A stretch of DNA of 24,082 bases from an uncultured Verrucomicrobiae bacterium (GTDB taxonomy: Bacteria; Verrucomicrobiota; Verrucomicrobiia; Palsa-1439): positions 1 to 24,082 of the forward strand of contig CALBCO010000235.1 in assembly GCA_937927265.1 (NCBI GenBank), in the 5' to 3' direction. Below, in pieces: positions 1-8,114 of this stretch. Each line of letters opens with the position of its first letter. Within the stretch, counting starts at the first letter, position 1. Position numbers and translations under genes: made by a program. The notes beneath the pieces are model-generated. The model did not search any database and was not told the origin of the DNA. It saw only the letters and a program-made list of their open reading frames with translations.

Positions 1-2
1 TC

Positions 3-1613
3 GTGCGCGACGGGTTCTACGGCCGGTGGGTGACCGTCCATACGCGACCAGAGGGAAGACTGCCCTACATCCACAACTTCGCCAACCTGGTGATTGCCGA
101 CACGACAGACTTCGCGGCCGAGGCCCTGTTCGCGTTGGTGCGGCCGGGTGGCAAGATGGGCGAGCGGGTCAAACCGCCATTGCCGGGCGCGGGCGAATGG
201 ACACACATGTTTGCCGCCCCCGCGAACACATCGAACAGCGGCGACCAGCTTGTCGGCGGCACGCAATACCGGGTGCAATGGTTCGGCGATCCGTCGCCGC
301 CCCGCAACGTCGGCTGGCACGCCAACGGCATGGGGCCGCTTTACAAGGACGGGCGATTGTTTGTCATCAAAGTGGATCATGTGGAAGCGGTGGACGCCTA
401 CAACGGCACGAGCTTGTGGAGTGTGGACTTGCCAGGCTAGGCCCGGTTCAGTCCCGCGCGCGAGGGCGGCTCGGCGTGCGTGGATGAGCGACACTTATAT
501 TTCGCCGTCAAAAACGATTGTCAGGTAATTGACGTGGCGACGGGGAAGAAACGGCAGACGTTTTACGGTCCCGATTGGGAATTGGACTGGGGCTTCATTG
601 CCGTGGTGGACAACCGGTTGTACGGCAGCAAACAAAGCCCGAATGCGACCTGGAGCGACGCGACGGCCAAAACCTCGCCGTTCCGCAGCATGTGGAGCGC
701 GAGCGAGGCGGAGTTCGTCTTGAGCCGGCAACTGTTCGCGCTCGACAAGGCGACCGGCCAAACGATTTGGAACCGCCCCGGCGCGATCCTCAATGCGAGC
801 ATCACGCTGGCCGACGGCAAAGTGTATTTCGTCGAATCGCGTGATCCAAAGATGATGCTCCACCCGGACGGGTCAGTGTGGCTGCGCGACGCCCTCGGCC
901 CGCAAACCTGGCTCGTCGCGCTCGACGGTCAAACCGGTCAACAACTCTGGGAACAACCCTTCGCCCCGCCAGCCCGCAGCATGTTGTACCTCAGCGCCAG
1001 GCGCGGGTTGCTGGTCGCCTCCTACTCGTATCACGTCGGCCCGAAAGCTGATGCGCCGCCCGTCGTCGCCGCCACCTCCAAGCTCATTGACGATGGGGAA
1101 AGCCCGCCCCAAGTGACCGGGACGTTGATCCGGTTCGGGTTTCAAGCGTTGGACGCCGCGACCGGCCAGGTGAAATGGACGACCGACGAGTACACGTCGA
1201 AGAATTCGCTGGGCGCGCAGCACAACTACAACATCTCGCATCCGGTGTTCACCGACACAACCATCTATCACAACCCAGCCGAGCAATATCTCGTGACACT
1301 GGACTTGCTGACCGGGCAATTGCGGGAAATGAAGCACATCGCCCGCAGCAAGGGTTGCGCAACGCCGACCGGCAGCGCGCGGGCCATTTTCTACCGCAGC
1401 ACCGGCATCGCGTCGTTTGATTTTGCGAGCGAGACGCAGTTTTACGTGTCCGACGTCAGCCGGCCCTCGTGTTGGATAAGCGTGTTGCCGGCCGGCGGGC
1501 TGTTGCTCATGCCCGAATACAGCATCGGCTGCAACTGCGCGTTCCCGTTGCAGACGACCATCGTCCTTGTCCCCGGCAGCTTCGCCCACGAACCGCCCCC
1601 GCGCCGCCGGTAG
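3..1613 (+). pseudogene. Methyltransferase-like/PQQ beta-propeller fusion protein, 5'-truncated, in-frame TAG at 438-440
   Basis: The frame is open from the window edge, stops at TAG 438-440, and resumes in the same frame to TAG 1611-1613. Both halves read as one protein. The first ~50 residues (LPYIHNFANLVIAD, then LVRPGGKM) look like the end of a class I SAM-methyltransferase fold. Next comes the GEWTHMF...YRVQWFGDP linker typical of planctomycete/verrucomicrobial PQQ-propeller fusions. Propeller blades follow, with repeated motifs such as VIDVATGKK, ALDKATGQTIW, ALDGQTGQQLWEQ and ALDAATGQVKW. The conserved segment ARFSPAREGG lies directly after the stop and SLWSVDLPG directly before it, so the TAG sits in the middle of a conserved stretch with no frame change; TTG (Leu) to TAG would be a single substitution. 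The ending (GCNCAFPLQTTIVLVPG) looks like a natural family terminus. The role of the family is unknown; a BamB-like scaffold or an enzyme is possible. It could be a pseudogene, a readthrough gene or a sequence error. Confidence 0.8.
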
Positions 1614-1727
1614 TCTTCGCAGACGGGCGCATCCTGGCCGTGATGGATCGCGACCCGAATGTCGCTCCCCCACCCCAAGTGCGGCTCGAATTGGCGAGGC
1701 GAGTTTGTTACCGTGCGGGCAGTCATC

Positions 1728-3899
1728 ATGAAACCCGGCAACCCTGAGTCACTGGAAACCCTCGAAGGCAGCGTCGAGGCGATTGTGTATGCGAACGAAG
1801 AGACGCATTACACCGTGGCCCGACTGTTGCCGGAAGGCCGCGGCCGGCAGGAGCCAGTCACCATCGTCGGCAACCTCGCCGCGCTGCAAGTCGGCGAATC
1901 GGTCCGGGCCCGCGGCCGGTGGACGGTGCATAAACAATTCGGCCGGCAGTTTGTCGTGGAACAATTCGAGTCGGTGTTACCGCGCACCGTGGTCGGCATC
2001 AAAAAATATCTCGGCAGCGGTTTGGTCAAAGGCATCGGGCCAACGTTTGCCGATCGAATTGTGGCCAAGTTCGGCGAAAAAACGCTCGAAGTCATTGACC
2101 AGTTCTCGGCCAAGCTGCGCGAAGTGGACGGCATTGGCCCGGAACGGGCCAAGCGGATCAAGGAAGCCTGGACGGCACAGAAGAGCATCCGCGACATCAT
2201 GATTTTTCTGCAGGGTCACGGCATCGGCAGCAGCCACGCGGCGAAGATTTTCAAGCAATACGGCGAAAACGCCATTCCCATCGTCCGCGAGAATCCCTAC
2301 CGGCTGGCGCGCGACGTTACCGGCATCGGGTTCAAGACGGCCGACGGCATCGCTGCCAAGCTCGGTGTGGCGCGCGATTCGCTGCACCGGCTCAAAGCCG
2401 GCGTGGTGCACACGTTAGAAGAAGCGACGGATGCCGGGCATTGTTGTTTGCCGCACGAAATGCTGGTGCGGACGGCGGCGGAGTTGCTCGGTGTGAACGT
2501 CAGGCCGGTCGAGACGGCGGTGGAGTTGCTCGCCGGCGGCGGCGAGGTGGTGCGCGACGGCGTACTGGTGTATCTGACCGGGCTGCATCGGTGCGAGACC
2601 GGTGTGGCGAGGCGGATCACCGAGTTGCGGCTCGCACCGGTGACGTTGCCGGCGTTGGACCTCGACAAGGCATTGAACTGGGCGCAACAGAAGACCGGCG
2701 TCGGCTTGGCCGCCGCCCAGCAACAAGCGGTGCGGACGGCGTTGACGGCAAAAGTGTGTGTCATCACCGGCGGTCCGGGCGTAGGAAAAACGACGATCAT
2801 CAATTGTCTGGTGCAGATTTTGCGGGCGAAGAAATGCCGGGTGTTGCTGGCGGCACCGACGGGCCGGGCGGCGAAACGAATGCAGGAAGCGACCGGCGCG
2901 CCCGCACAGACGATCCACCGGCTGTTGAAATACGAGCCGGGCGGCGGGGGGTTCTCCCACAACGAACATCGGCCGTTGTCGGGCGATATGGTGATCATTG
3001 ACGAGGCTTCGATGTTGGATATTCCGCTCGCCTATCATCTGTTGAAAGCGATCCCGAACAGCGCGTCGGTGGTATTTGTCGGCGACGTGGATCAATTGCC
3101 CTCAGTCGGTCCCGGCAATTTCCTCCGCGACTTGATCGAATGCGACCGGCTGCCGGTGGTGCGGTTGACGGAGATTTTCCGACAGGCGCGAACCAGTTGG
3201 ATCATCACCAACGCCCACCGGGTGAACCGCGGCGAGATGCCGGTGTGCGACGCGCCGGCGGGCAGCGATTTCTTTTTCATCGAGGAGAGCGATCCGGACA
3301 AGGTATTGCAGACGGTGAAAACGTTGTGCGCGGAGCGGATACCGAAGAAATTCGGGTTCGCGCCGATGCAGGACATTCAGGTGTTGACGCCGATGCACAA
3401 AGGCGTGTGCGGCGCGGAGAATTTGAATCGGGAGTTACAGGCGGCGCTGAACCCGACCGGGCCGCACGCGGTGCGCTTTGGGCGGATCTACCGGGTGGGC
3501 GACCGGGTGATGCAGACGCGGAACAACTACGACAAGGACGTGTTCAACGGCGATCTGGGACGGATCCAACGGCTCGATCTCGTGGATCAGCAGATGATTG
3601 TCGAGATGGACGGCCGGGCCGTAGCGTACGACTTTGATGATTTGGATGAGCTGCTGCCGGCTTATGCAATCAGCGTCCACAAATCGCAGGGCAACGAATA
3701 CCCGTGCGTGGTGGTGCCGCTGTTGACCCAGCATTACGTGCTGTTGCAGCGCAACCTGCTGTACACGGCAATCACGCGCGGGAAGAAGCTGGTGGTGCTG
3801 GTTGGCTCGAAAAAGGCGCTGGCGATTGCGGTAGGGAACAACCGGACAGCAGCACGGTACAGTTTATTGCAGGAGCGGTTGGGGCGCGGCGCGGCGTGA
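1728..3899 (+). CDS. recD2: ATP-dependent 5'-3' DNA helicase RecD2 (RecD/TraA family)
   Basis: This superfamily 1B helicase unwinds DNA 5'-3' independently of RecBC and acts in repair and replication-fork maintenance. The 723-aa length fits RecD2 (usually about 720-780 aa), which has the N-terminal extension missing from RecBCD-type RecD. An N-terminal OB-like region is followed by helix-hairpin-helix segments (GLVKGIGPTFADRI; VDGIGPERAKRI; GIGFKTADGIA). The motor has Walker A GGPGVGKTT near residue 347, APTGRAAKRM, Walker B VIIDEASMLD near 422, GDVDQLPSVGPG, the TEIFRQ motif, and the C-terminal SH3-containing helicase core with VHKSQGNEYPCVV and YTAITRGKK. I chose ATG 1728 because the residues before it (from 1659) read like non-coding DNA. 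No good Shine-Dalgarno is visible. The gene stands alone on the plus strand, 114 nt after the PQQ gene, and converges with fabF. Confidence 0.95.
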   Translation: MKPGNPESLETLEGSVEAIVYANEETHYTVARLLPEGRGRQEPVTIVGNLAALQVGESVRARGRWTVHKQFGRQFVVEQFESVLPRTVVGIKKYLGSGLVKGIGPTFADRIVAKFGEKTLEVIDQFSAKLREVDGIGPERAKRIKEAWTAQKSIRDIMIFLQGHGIGSSHAAKIFKQYGENAIPIVRENPYRLARDVTGIGFKTADGIAAKLGVARDSLHRLKAGVVHTLEEATDAGHCCLPHEMLVRTAAELLGVNVRPVETAVELLAGGGEVVRDGVLVYLTGLHRCETGVARRITELRLAPVTLPALDLDKALNWAQQKTGVGLAAAQQQAVRTALTAKVCVITGGPGVGKTTIINCLVQILRAKKCRVLLAAPTGRAAKRMQEATGAPAQTIHRLLKYEPGGGGFSHNEHRPLSGDMVIIDEASMLDIPLAYHLLKAIPNSASVVFVGDVDQLPSVGPGNFLRDLIECDRLPVVRLTEIFRQARTSWIITNAHRVNRGEMPVCDAPAGSDFFFIEESDPDKVLQTVKTLCAERIPKKFGFAPMQDIQVLTPMHKGVCGAENLNRELQAALNPTGPHAVRFGRIYRVGDRVMQTRNNYDKDVFNGDLGRIQRLDLVDQQMIVEMDGRAVAYDFDDLDELLPAYAISVHKSQGNEYPCVVVPLLTQHYVLLQRNLLYTAITRGKKLVVLVGSKKALAIAVGNNRTAARYSLLQERLGRGAA

Positions 3900-3932
3900 G
3901 CGGTGGCGGCCTGGGGCCAGCCCCCGCGCTTC

Positions 3933-5195
3933 TCAATCGGCGCCGTTGGTGTAGCGGCGGAGGATGACGGCGGTGTTGCGACCGCCGAAGCTGAAGGAGT
4001 TGCTGGCGACAATGTTCATCCGGTGATGGCGCGGCTGGTTCGGCACGTAATCGAGGTCGCAATCCGGGTCGGGGTATTCGTAGTTGATCGTCGGCGGCAA
4101 CAGGTCATCGCGCATCGCCAGACAACAGGCGGCAATCTCGGCGCCGCCGCACGCGCCCTGCATGTGGCCCATGGCGGATTTGATGGAGCTGACAGGCAGA
4201 TTGTAGGCGTGCTCGCCAAAGACTTTTTTCACCACCAGCGTTTCGGCCTTGTCGCCGGCGGGGGTGGAGGTGCCGTGGGCGTTGAGGTAATCCACCTGTT
4301 CGGGGCGCACGCCGGCTTTGGCGAGCGCCAGTCGCAGGGCGCGGGTGGCCTGCTCGCCGTCGGGGGCCGGATGACACATGTGATGGGCGTCGCAGGTGGA
4401 GGCCCAGCCGATCACCTCGGCGTAAATGCGCGCGCCGCGGCGGCGGGCGTGTTCGAGTTCTTCCAGCACGAGCACGGCGCCGCCTTCGCCCATCACGAAG
4501 CCGTCGCGTTTGCGGTCGAACGGCCGGGAGGCCTTGGTCGGCTCGTCATTGCGGAACGACAAGGCATACGTCGCGCCAAAAGCAGCCACGATCACCGGAT
4601 GAACGGTGGCATCGGCGCCGCCGGCGAGCATCGCGTCGGCGTCGCCCTTGAGAATGGTGTCGGCGGCGTGGGCGATGGCGGCGGTGGAACAATCGCAGCC
4701 GGTGGAGATGGTGATGCTCGGCGCTTTCAGGCCGAGATGCAACGAGACTTGGCCGCCCGCCGCACCCGTGAAGATGGCGATCCCCATGTAGGGGCTCATG
4801 GCGCGGATGCCTTTTTCCTTGAACACGTCGTATTCCTGCGCGCCGAACAGCAGGCCGGCATAGGCGGTGCCCATGGTGACGCCGACGCGTTCGCGGTTGA
4901 CTTTTTCGAGGTCCAAGCCGGCATCTTCGATCGCGAGGTAGGATGAGGCGAGGGCAAGATGGGCGAACCGGTCCATGCGGCGGGCGTCTTTGCGGCCGAG
5001 CCATTGTTCGGGGTGAAAGTCTTTCACCTCGGCAGCGATTTTCCACAGGCTGACGGAGTTTTCGAGGATGGGCGAGCGGTCCACGCCCGAAACGCCGGCG
5101 AGTAAGTTCCGCCAAAAGTCTTTCGCGCCTATGCCGACCGGCGTGACCAGCCCCAAGCCGGTGATGACGACTCGTCGTTGTGTGCCCGCATTCAT
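3933..5195 (-). CDS. fabF: Beta-ketoacyl-[ACP] synthase II-type enzyme (FabF-like)
   Basis: This enzyme condenses malonyl-ACP with an acyl-ACP in fatty acid elongation or a related type II polyketide pathway. The 420-aa thiolase-fold protein carries the full Cys-His-His set: C167 in STGCDCST, H307 in NAHGTST, and H344 in KSAMGHMQGACGG with K339. The C-terminal SNSFSFGGRN loop is present. The nucleophile context is GCDC, not the usual TAC-A/S of housekeeping FabF, so C169 lies two residues away; Gly before Cys is more typical of type II PKS KS-alpha subunits. A GGGGAA Shine-Dalgarno lies just upstream of ATG 5195. No acyl carrier protein, ketoreductase or malonyltransferase gene is near, so this may be a specialised or second ketosynthase and not the main FabF. 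The family is certain; the pathway is not. Confidence 0.88.
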   Translation of the reverse strand: MNAGTQRRVVITGLGLVTPVGIGAKDFWRNLLAGVSGVDRSPILENSVSLWKIAAEVKDFHPEQWLGRKDARRMDRFAHLALASSYLAIEDAGLDLEKVNRERVGVTMGTAYAGLLFGAQEYDVFKEKGIRAMSPYMGIAIFTGAAGGQVSLHLGLKAPSITISTGCDCSTAAIAHAADTILKGDADAMLAGGADATVHPVIVAAFGATYALSFRNDEPTKASRPFDRKRDGFVMGEGGAVLVLEELEHARRRGARIYAEVIGWASTCDAHHMCHPAPDGEQATRALRLALAKAGVRPEQVDYLNAHGTSTPAGDKAETLVVKKVFGEHAYNLPVSSIKSAMGHMQGACGGAEIAACCLAMRDDLLPPTINYEYPDPDCDLDYVPNQPRHHRMNIVASNSFSFGGRNTAVILRRYTNGAD

Positions 5196-5210
5196 TGGGT
5201 TCCCCGCCCA

Positions 5211-5240
5211 CTAATACAACGCCGGGGGGAGCCAAGTAAA
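5211..5240 (-). promoter_or_regulatory. Candidate sigma70-like promoter for the fabF-like gene
   Basis: On the minus strand TTTACT (5240-5235) is followed after 18 nt by TATTAG (5216-5211), about 15 nt before the start codon region. The match to consensus is partial and it would give a very short leader. It is listed because it lies between the palindromic element and the start codon. Confidence 0.22.
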
Positions 5241-5253
5241 GCAATCCTTTTGC

Positions 5254-5333
5254 GCGTGTTTGGAAACTCATATTTCGGCGTATTTTGTAGCCGCGAGCCG
5301 GCTCGCGGCTACAACTGCTGTTTTCAAACACGC
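5254..5333. repeat. 80-bp palindromic element with 14-bp imperfect terminal inverted repeats (REP/MITE-like)
   Basis: The ends are GCGTGTTTGGAAAC (5254-5267) and its inverted copy GTTTTCAAACACGC (5320-5333), which match at 13 of 14 positions. Inside is a perfect 30-nt palindrome at 5285-5314, whose half-site is TTGTAGCCGCGAGCC. The element ends 2 nt after the histidine-kinase stop codon and lies upstream of fabF, so its transcript could fold as a strong hairpin and act as a terminator or RNA-end stabiliser. The core AGCCGCGAG/CTCGCGGCT recurs inside ligA at 11255-11277. No transposase is present, so if mobile it would depend on one elsewhere. Confidence 0.8.
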
Positions 5334-5335
5334 TC

Positions 5336-7453
5336 TTAGGCCAGGGCGGCCGGCGGAGGGTGGATGGGGAGGTTGATGCGGAAACTCGCGCCTTGGCCTT
5401 CGATGCTGGCCACAGAGATTGTGCCCCCGTGGTCCCGAATGATTTTTTGGGAGATGGACAACCCCAAGCCGGTGCCCTCTTTCTTGGTCGTGAAAAACGG
5501 GTCGAAAATTCGCTGGCTCACCGCCGCCGGGATGCCCGGACCGTTGTCGGCGATTTCGATGTAGGCGAAATCGCGCACCTCGCCGTCGCTGGTACTCTCC
5601 AAGGACCGAATGCCGGTGGCAACGCGAATGCGGCCGTGTTCGGGCACGGCATCCACTGCGTTGTTGAGCAAGTTGAGCAAGACCTGCAGCACTTGTTGCT
5701 TGTCCACGTGCAGGAGCGGCTGTTCGCGGATTTCCTTAATGAGTTCGATCTGCTTGTTTTTGAAGCGGGGCTTCGCCAGCAACAGTGCTTCCTCCACCAA
5801 GTCGCCTGCCGCATGTGTTTCAATGCTCACTTGGCTCGGCCGGGCAAACGCAAGCATCGTCTCGATCACTTTGGTGATGCGGTCCACGTCTTTGAGCACC
5901 AACTGACTGAACTCGTTTTTGAATTCGGGATCCTCCATTTTGGTCGGCAATAACTGGGCGAAGGTGCGGATCGAGGCGAGCGGGTTGCGGATTTCGTGGG
6001 CGATGGCGGCGGCAACGGTGCCCAACTCGGCCAGCTTGCTTTTGCGCAAAAACTCGTCCTGCATGCGCCGGTAGCGCACGGTGAGCGACGCTTCGGCCGC
6101 CAGCGTCTCCAGCAACCGCACGTCACCCTCAAAAAACATGTCGCGGGATAGTTTCTCTCCGAGGACGATCAGGCCGATCAACCGGTCGTCCACAATCATC
6201 GGCACCCCGACGACGGCTTGCCGCCGGTCGAGGTCCGCCTGCAGCGCGTGGGCCGTGGCCCCGCTGACGCGGCGCGGCAATTCATCGCGCACCACGGTTT
6301 CGTGATGGTCCCGCAGCCACTGCGCGAGGGGGGCGGTGTCCGGCAACGGTGGCAAGGGGGCCGGCAACCCGGCCTGCGCCTGCGGCCGGAATTCCCCCGT
6401 TAACGGGTCCTGCAAGAAAATCGCCACGTGGTGCAATTGCATCTGGGCGTGGATCGCCGTGGCCAAGGTATTCAACATCTGATCAATTTCCGGCAACCGG
6501 CTCAAGGTCTTGCCGATGCTGCTCAATGCGTCCTGATAGCCGTAGCGGGCGGCAAACAATCGTTGTTCCATGTACCGCTCAGCCCGCGGCAACCACGCCG
6601 GCAAGGTGACGGACAACGCCAAGCCAATGGCGGCCACGAGCACCACGGTGAATAGGATTTGCTCCGAATTCATAAATCCGGGCGCGACCAATTTCATGCC
6701 GGTCACGGCCAGCAGACACAAACCGGCCGCGATCAGCAGCGTCAGCGTATGCAATAACGCGCGAGCGAGGGCGACGTTGTAGTCGGCCAACCGCGCCTTG
6801 GCCATGATGTAGGCGAGAAAACCGAGGTTGAGCGGCAACAGGACAAACCCAAACGGCAACATGTTGAAGCCGTATTCGAGCGGCACGATGATCAGGTTGG
6901 TCGTCAAGAACACGACGAACCACGCGACGATGAAATACACCAACTGCACCCGTTTGTAGCCAACCGCCTGCCGGGCGTGTCGGATGAGAATCACCACGCC
7001 GCCGAATTGCCAGAACAGAATATTGGCCACCAGCACGGGATACACCTGCCGGTTGTAGCGCAGGTAATGATGCATAAACGGCAACGAACGCAACCCGTCA
7101 ATCAGCACCCCTTGCCACACCAACACCGTGCACAGGGCACACGATACATACCCCGCCACGATCCACCAGCGGTAACGCCACATCCGCCCCGCCAGACCGC
7201 ACATGCTGTGAAACAGAAACGAACTGGACATCACGCCGGCGCTCAGCGTGATTTGCGCCCAGAATAAGGCCGCTGCCGGCTCCAACGGTTGAAAATACTG
7301 CGCAAACCCATACAACCACACCGCCACAATCGTCATCGCCACGCCGAACAACCTCGGGGCGAGTTCCCGCCGGTTGCGCCACACTGTCGCCACCGCCACG
7401 ACGAGCGCCGCCAGCGCGCTCGCCAATGCCATGTAATAATAAAGCTGAATCAT
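5336..7453 (-). CDS. Membrane-bound sensor histidine kinase (multi-TM, GAF, HisKA, HATPase_c)
   Basis: This is a 705-aa two-component sensor kinase. From the N-terminus come about nine hydrophobic helices (residues ~1-290), a GAF-like domain (~307-465, with VVGVPMIVDDRLIGLIVLGE), a HisKA dimerisation helix with phospho-acceptor H486 in AIAHEIRNPLASI, and an ATPase domain with N box LNLLNNAVDAV, G1 IADNGPGI, F box FDPFFTTK and G2 GTGLGLSIS. The layout (multi-TM, GAF, kinase) resembles the PrsK-like kinases of exosortase systems, but no exosortase or PEP-CTERM gene is nearby. An upstream extension to 7624 is open. I place the start at ATG 7453 because it overlaps the TGA of the upstream methyltransferase gene (ATGA, 7453-7450) and the protein then begins directly with a TM helix. 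No response regulator gene is in the window, so its partner is unknown. Confidence 0.9.
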   Translation of the reverse strand: MIQLYYYMALASALAALVVAVATVWRNRRELAPRLFGVAMTIVAVWLYGFAQYFQPLEPAAALFWAQITLSAGVMSSSFLFHSMCGLAGRMWRYRWWIVAGYVSCALCTVLVWQGVLIDGLRSLPFMHHYLRYNRQVYPVLVANILFWQFGGVVILIRHARQAVGYKRVQLVYFIVAWFVVFLTTNLIIVPLEYGFNMLPFGFVLLPLNLGFLAYIMAKARLADYNVALARALLHTLTLLIAAGLCLLAVTGMKLVAPGFMNSEQILFTVVLVAAIGLALSVTLPAWLPRAERYMEQRLFAARYGYQDALSSIGKTLSRLPEIDQMLNTLATAIHAQMQLHHVAIFLQDPLTGEFRPQAQAGLPAPLPPLPDTAPLAQWLRDHHETVVRDELPRRVSGATAHALQADLDRRQAVVGVPMIVDDRLIGLIVLGEKLSRDMFFEGDVRLLETLAAEASLTVRYRRMQDEFLRKSKLAELGTVAAAIAHEIRNPLASIRTFAQLLPTKMEDPEFKNEFSQLVLKDVDRITKVIETMLAFARPSQVSIETHAAGDLVEEALLLAKPRFKNKQIELIKEIREQPLLHVDKQQVLQVLLNLLNNAVDAVPEHGRIRVATGIRSLESTSDGEVRDFAYIEIADNGPGIPAAVSQRIFDPFFTTKKEGTGLGLSISQKIIRDHGGTISVASIEGQGASFRINLPIHPPPAALA

Positions 7454-8043
7454 CGCCCGTCGCGCCGCCCGCCTACGGCCAACCGCGGGATCAGCGCCCC
7501 AACCTCCCGCCGATACGTCCGGTAAGGTTCGCCAAACTTTTCCATCAACGCCACGTCTTCCCGCGCAATCCGCCACAGCAACACCGGCAGATACACGCCG
7601 ACCGTCACCAGAAGCGACCACCATGCATTGCCCACCAACGGCACCGCCACGTGTTCCAACACAAACGACAAATACGCCGGGTGCCGCACCCAGCGATAGG
7701 GGCCAGTGCGGACAAACTGATGGTGCTCCCGGATCTCAATGTGCAGACTCCAAAACCGGCCCAGCTCGCGGATCGCCAGCACCCGGATCACGTTCGCCAC
7801 AATAAACAGCGCCACCCCCACCCCGGCCAACCCCGGCCGATATGGCCGGTCCAGCAGGAAGAACTCCGCCACCGTGCCGCCAAACACCACCACACTCAAC
7901 GTGAACAACAAATAAAAAGACCACTGCATTGAGGTCGCGCCGCGGACGCCGCCTTGTTTGCGAAACGTCTCCCAAACACGCCAGACCACCGCCAGCAGCA
8001 TGAACACCGTGAAAGCGATGGTCGGCCAGTGAATTGTCTTCAT
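7450..8043 (-). CDS. Isoprenylcysteine/phospholipid methyltransferase-like integral membrane protein
   Basis: This 197-aa membrane protein has four or five hydrophobic helices and the C-terminal signature of the ICMT/PEMT-like family: VRTGPYRWVRHPAYLSF, then FGEPYRTYRREVGALIP near the end. In this family the region binds S-adenosylmethionine, and the enzymes methylate lipids or prenylated thiols; the bacterial substrates are mostly unknown. Two start codons are adjacent (8046 and 8043). AGAGGGA lies immediately before the first, so the second ATG has the better Shine-Dalgarno spacing and I chose it. The gene is followed by the histidine kinase through an ATGA overlap, so the two are co-translated and may act in one envelope-sensing pathway (inference). 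It is divergent from the epimerase gene. Confidence 0.82.
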   Translation of the reverse strand: MKTIHWPTIAFTVFMLLAVVWRVWETFRKQGGVRGATSMQWSFYLLFTLSVVVFGGTVAEFFLLDRPYRPGLAGVGVALFIVANVIRVLAIRELGRFWSLHIEIREHHQFVRTGPYRWVRHPAYLSFVLEHVAVPLVGNAWWSLLVTVGVYLPVLLWRIAREDVALMEKFGEPYRTYRREVGALIPRLAVGGRRDGR

Positions 8044-8046
8044 CAT

Positions 8047-8114
8047 TCCCTCTTGTGTTTTGGTCGCGCAGTATAATAAGAACCCCTGTCACCTGAAAGC
8101 AGTTTGTCAAACCA
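8047..8114. promoter_or_regulatory. Divergent promoter region between the methyltransferase and epimerase operons
   Basis: The 68-nt gap is the only place that can serve two long divergent transcription units. On the plus strand there is a perfect TATAAT at 8072-8077 without a clear -35 at the usual spacing. On the minus strand TATTAT/TATACT overlaps it, and a TTGACA lies further upstream at non-ideal spacing. The call of a promoter region rests mainly on gene orientation. Confidence 0.4.

Noticed and set aside
1614..1727. Possible frameshifted continuation of the PQQ protein (VVFADGRILAVMDRDPN in another frame)
   Set aside because: The PQQ protein already ends at a natural-looking terminus, and the other frame loses plausibility after ~20 residues; it is best seen as a non-coding gap before recD2. 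A frameshift near 1605 cannot be fully excluded.
3900..3932. GC-rich gap between convergent recD2 and fabF as a terminator
   Set aside because: Only a 4-5 bp GGGG/CCCC stem with a tiny loop and no T-run.
3903..4946. A 347-codon plus-strand frame opposite fabF
   Set aside because: It is a shadow of the ketosynthase gene; its sequence is rich in Gly/Ala/His/Val without motifs.
7454..7624. Upstream extension of the histidine kinase to 7624
   Set aside because: It would overlap the methyltransferase gene by 175 nt; the ATGA overlap start at 7453 begins directly with a TM helix.
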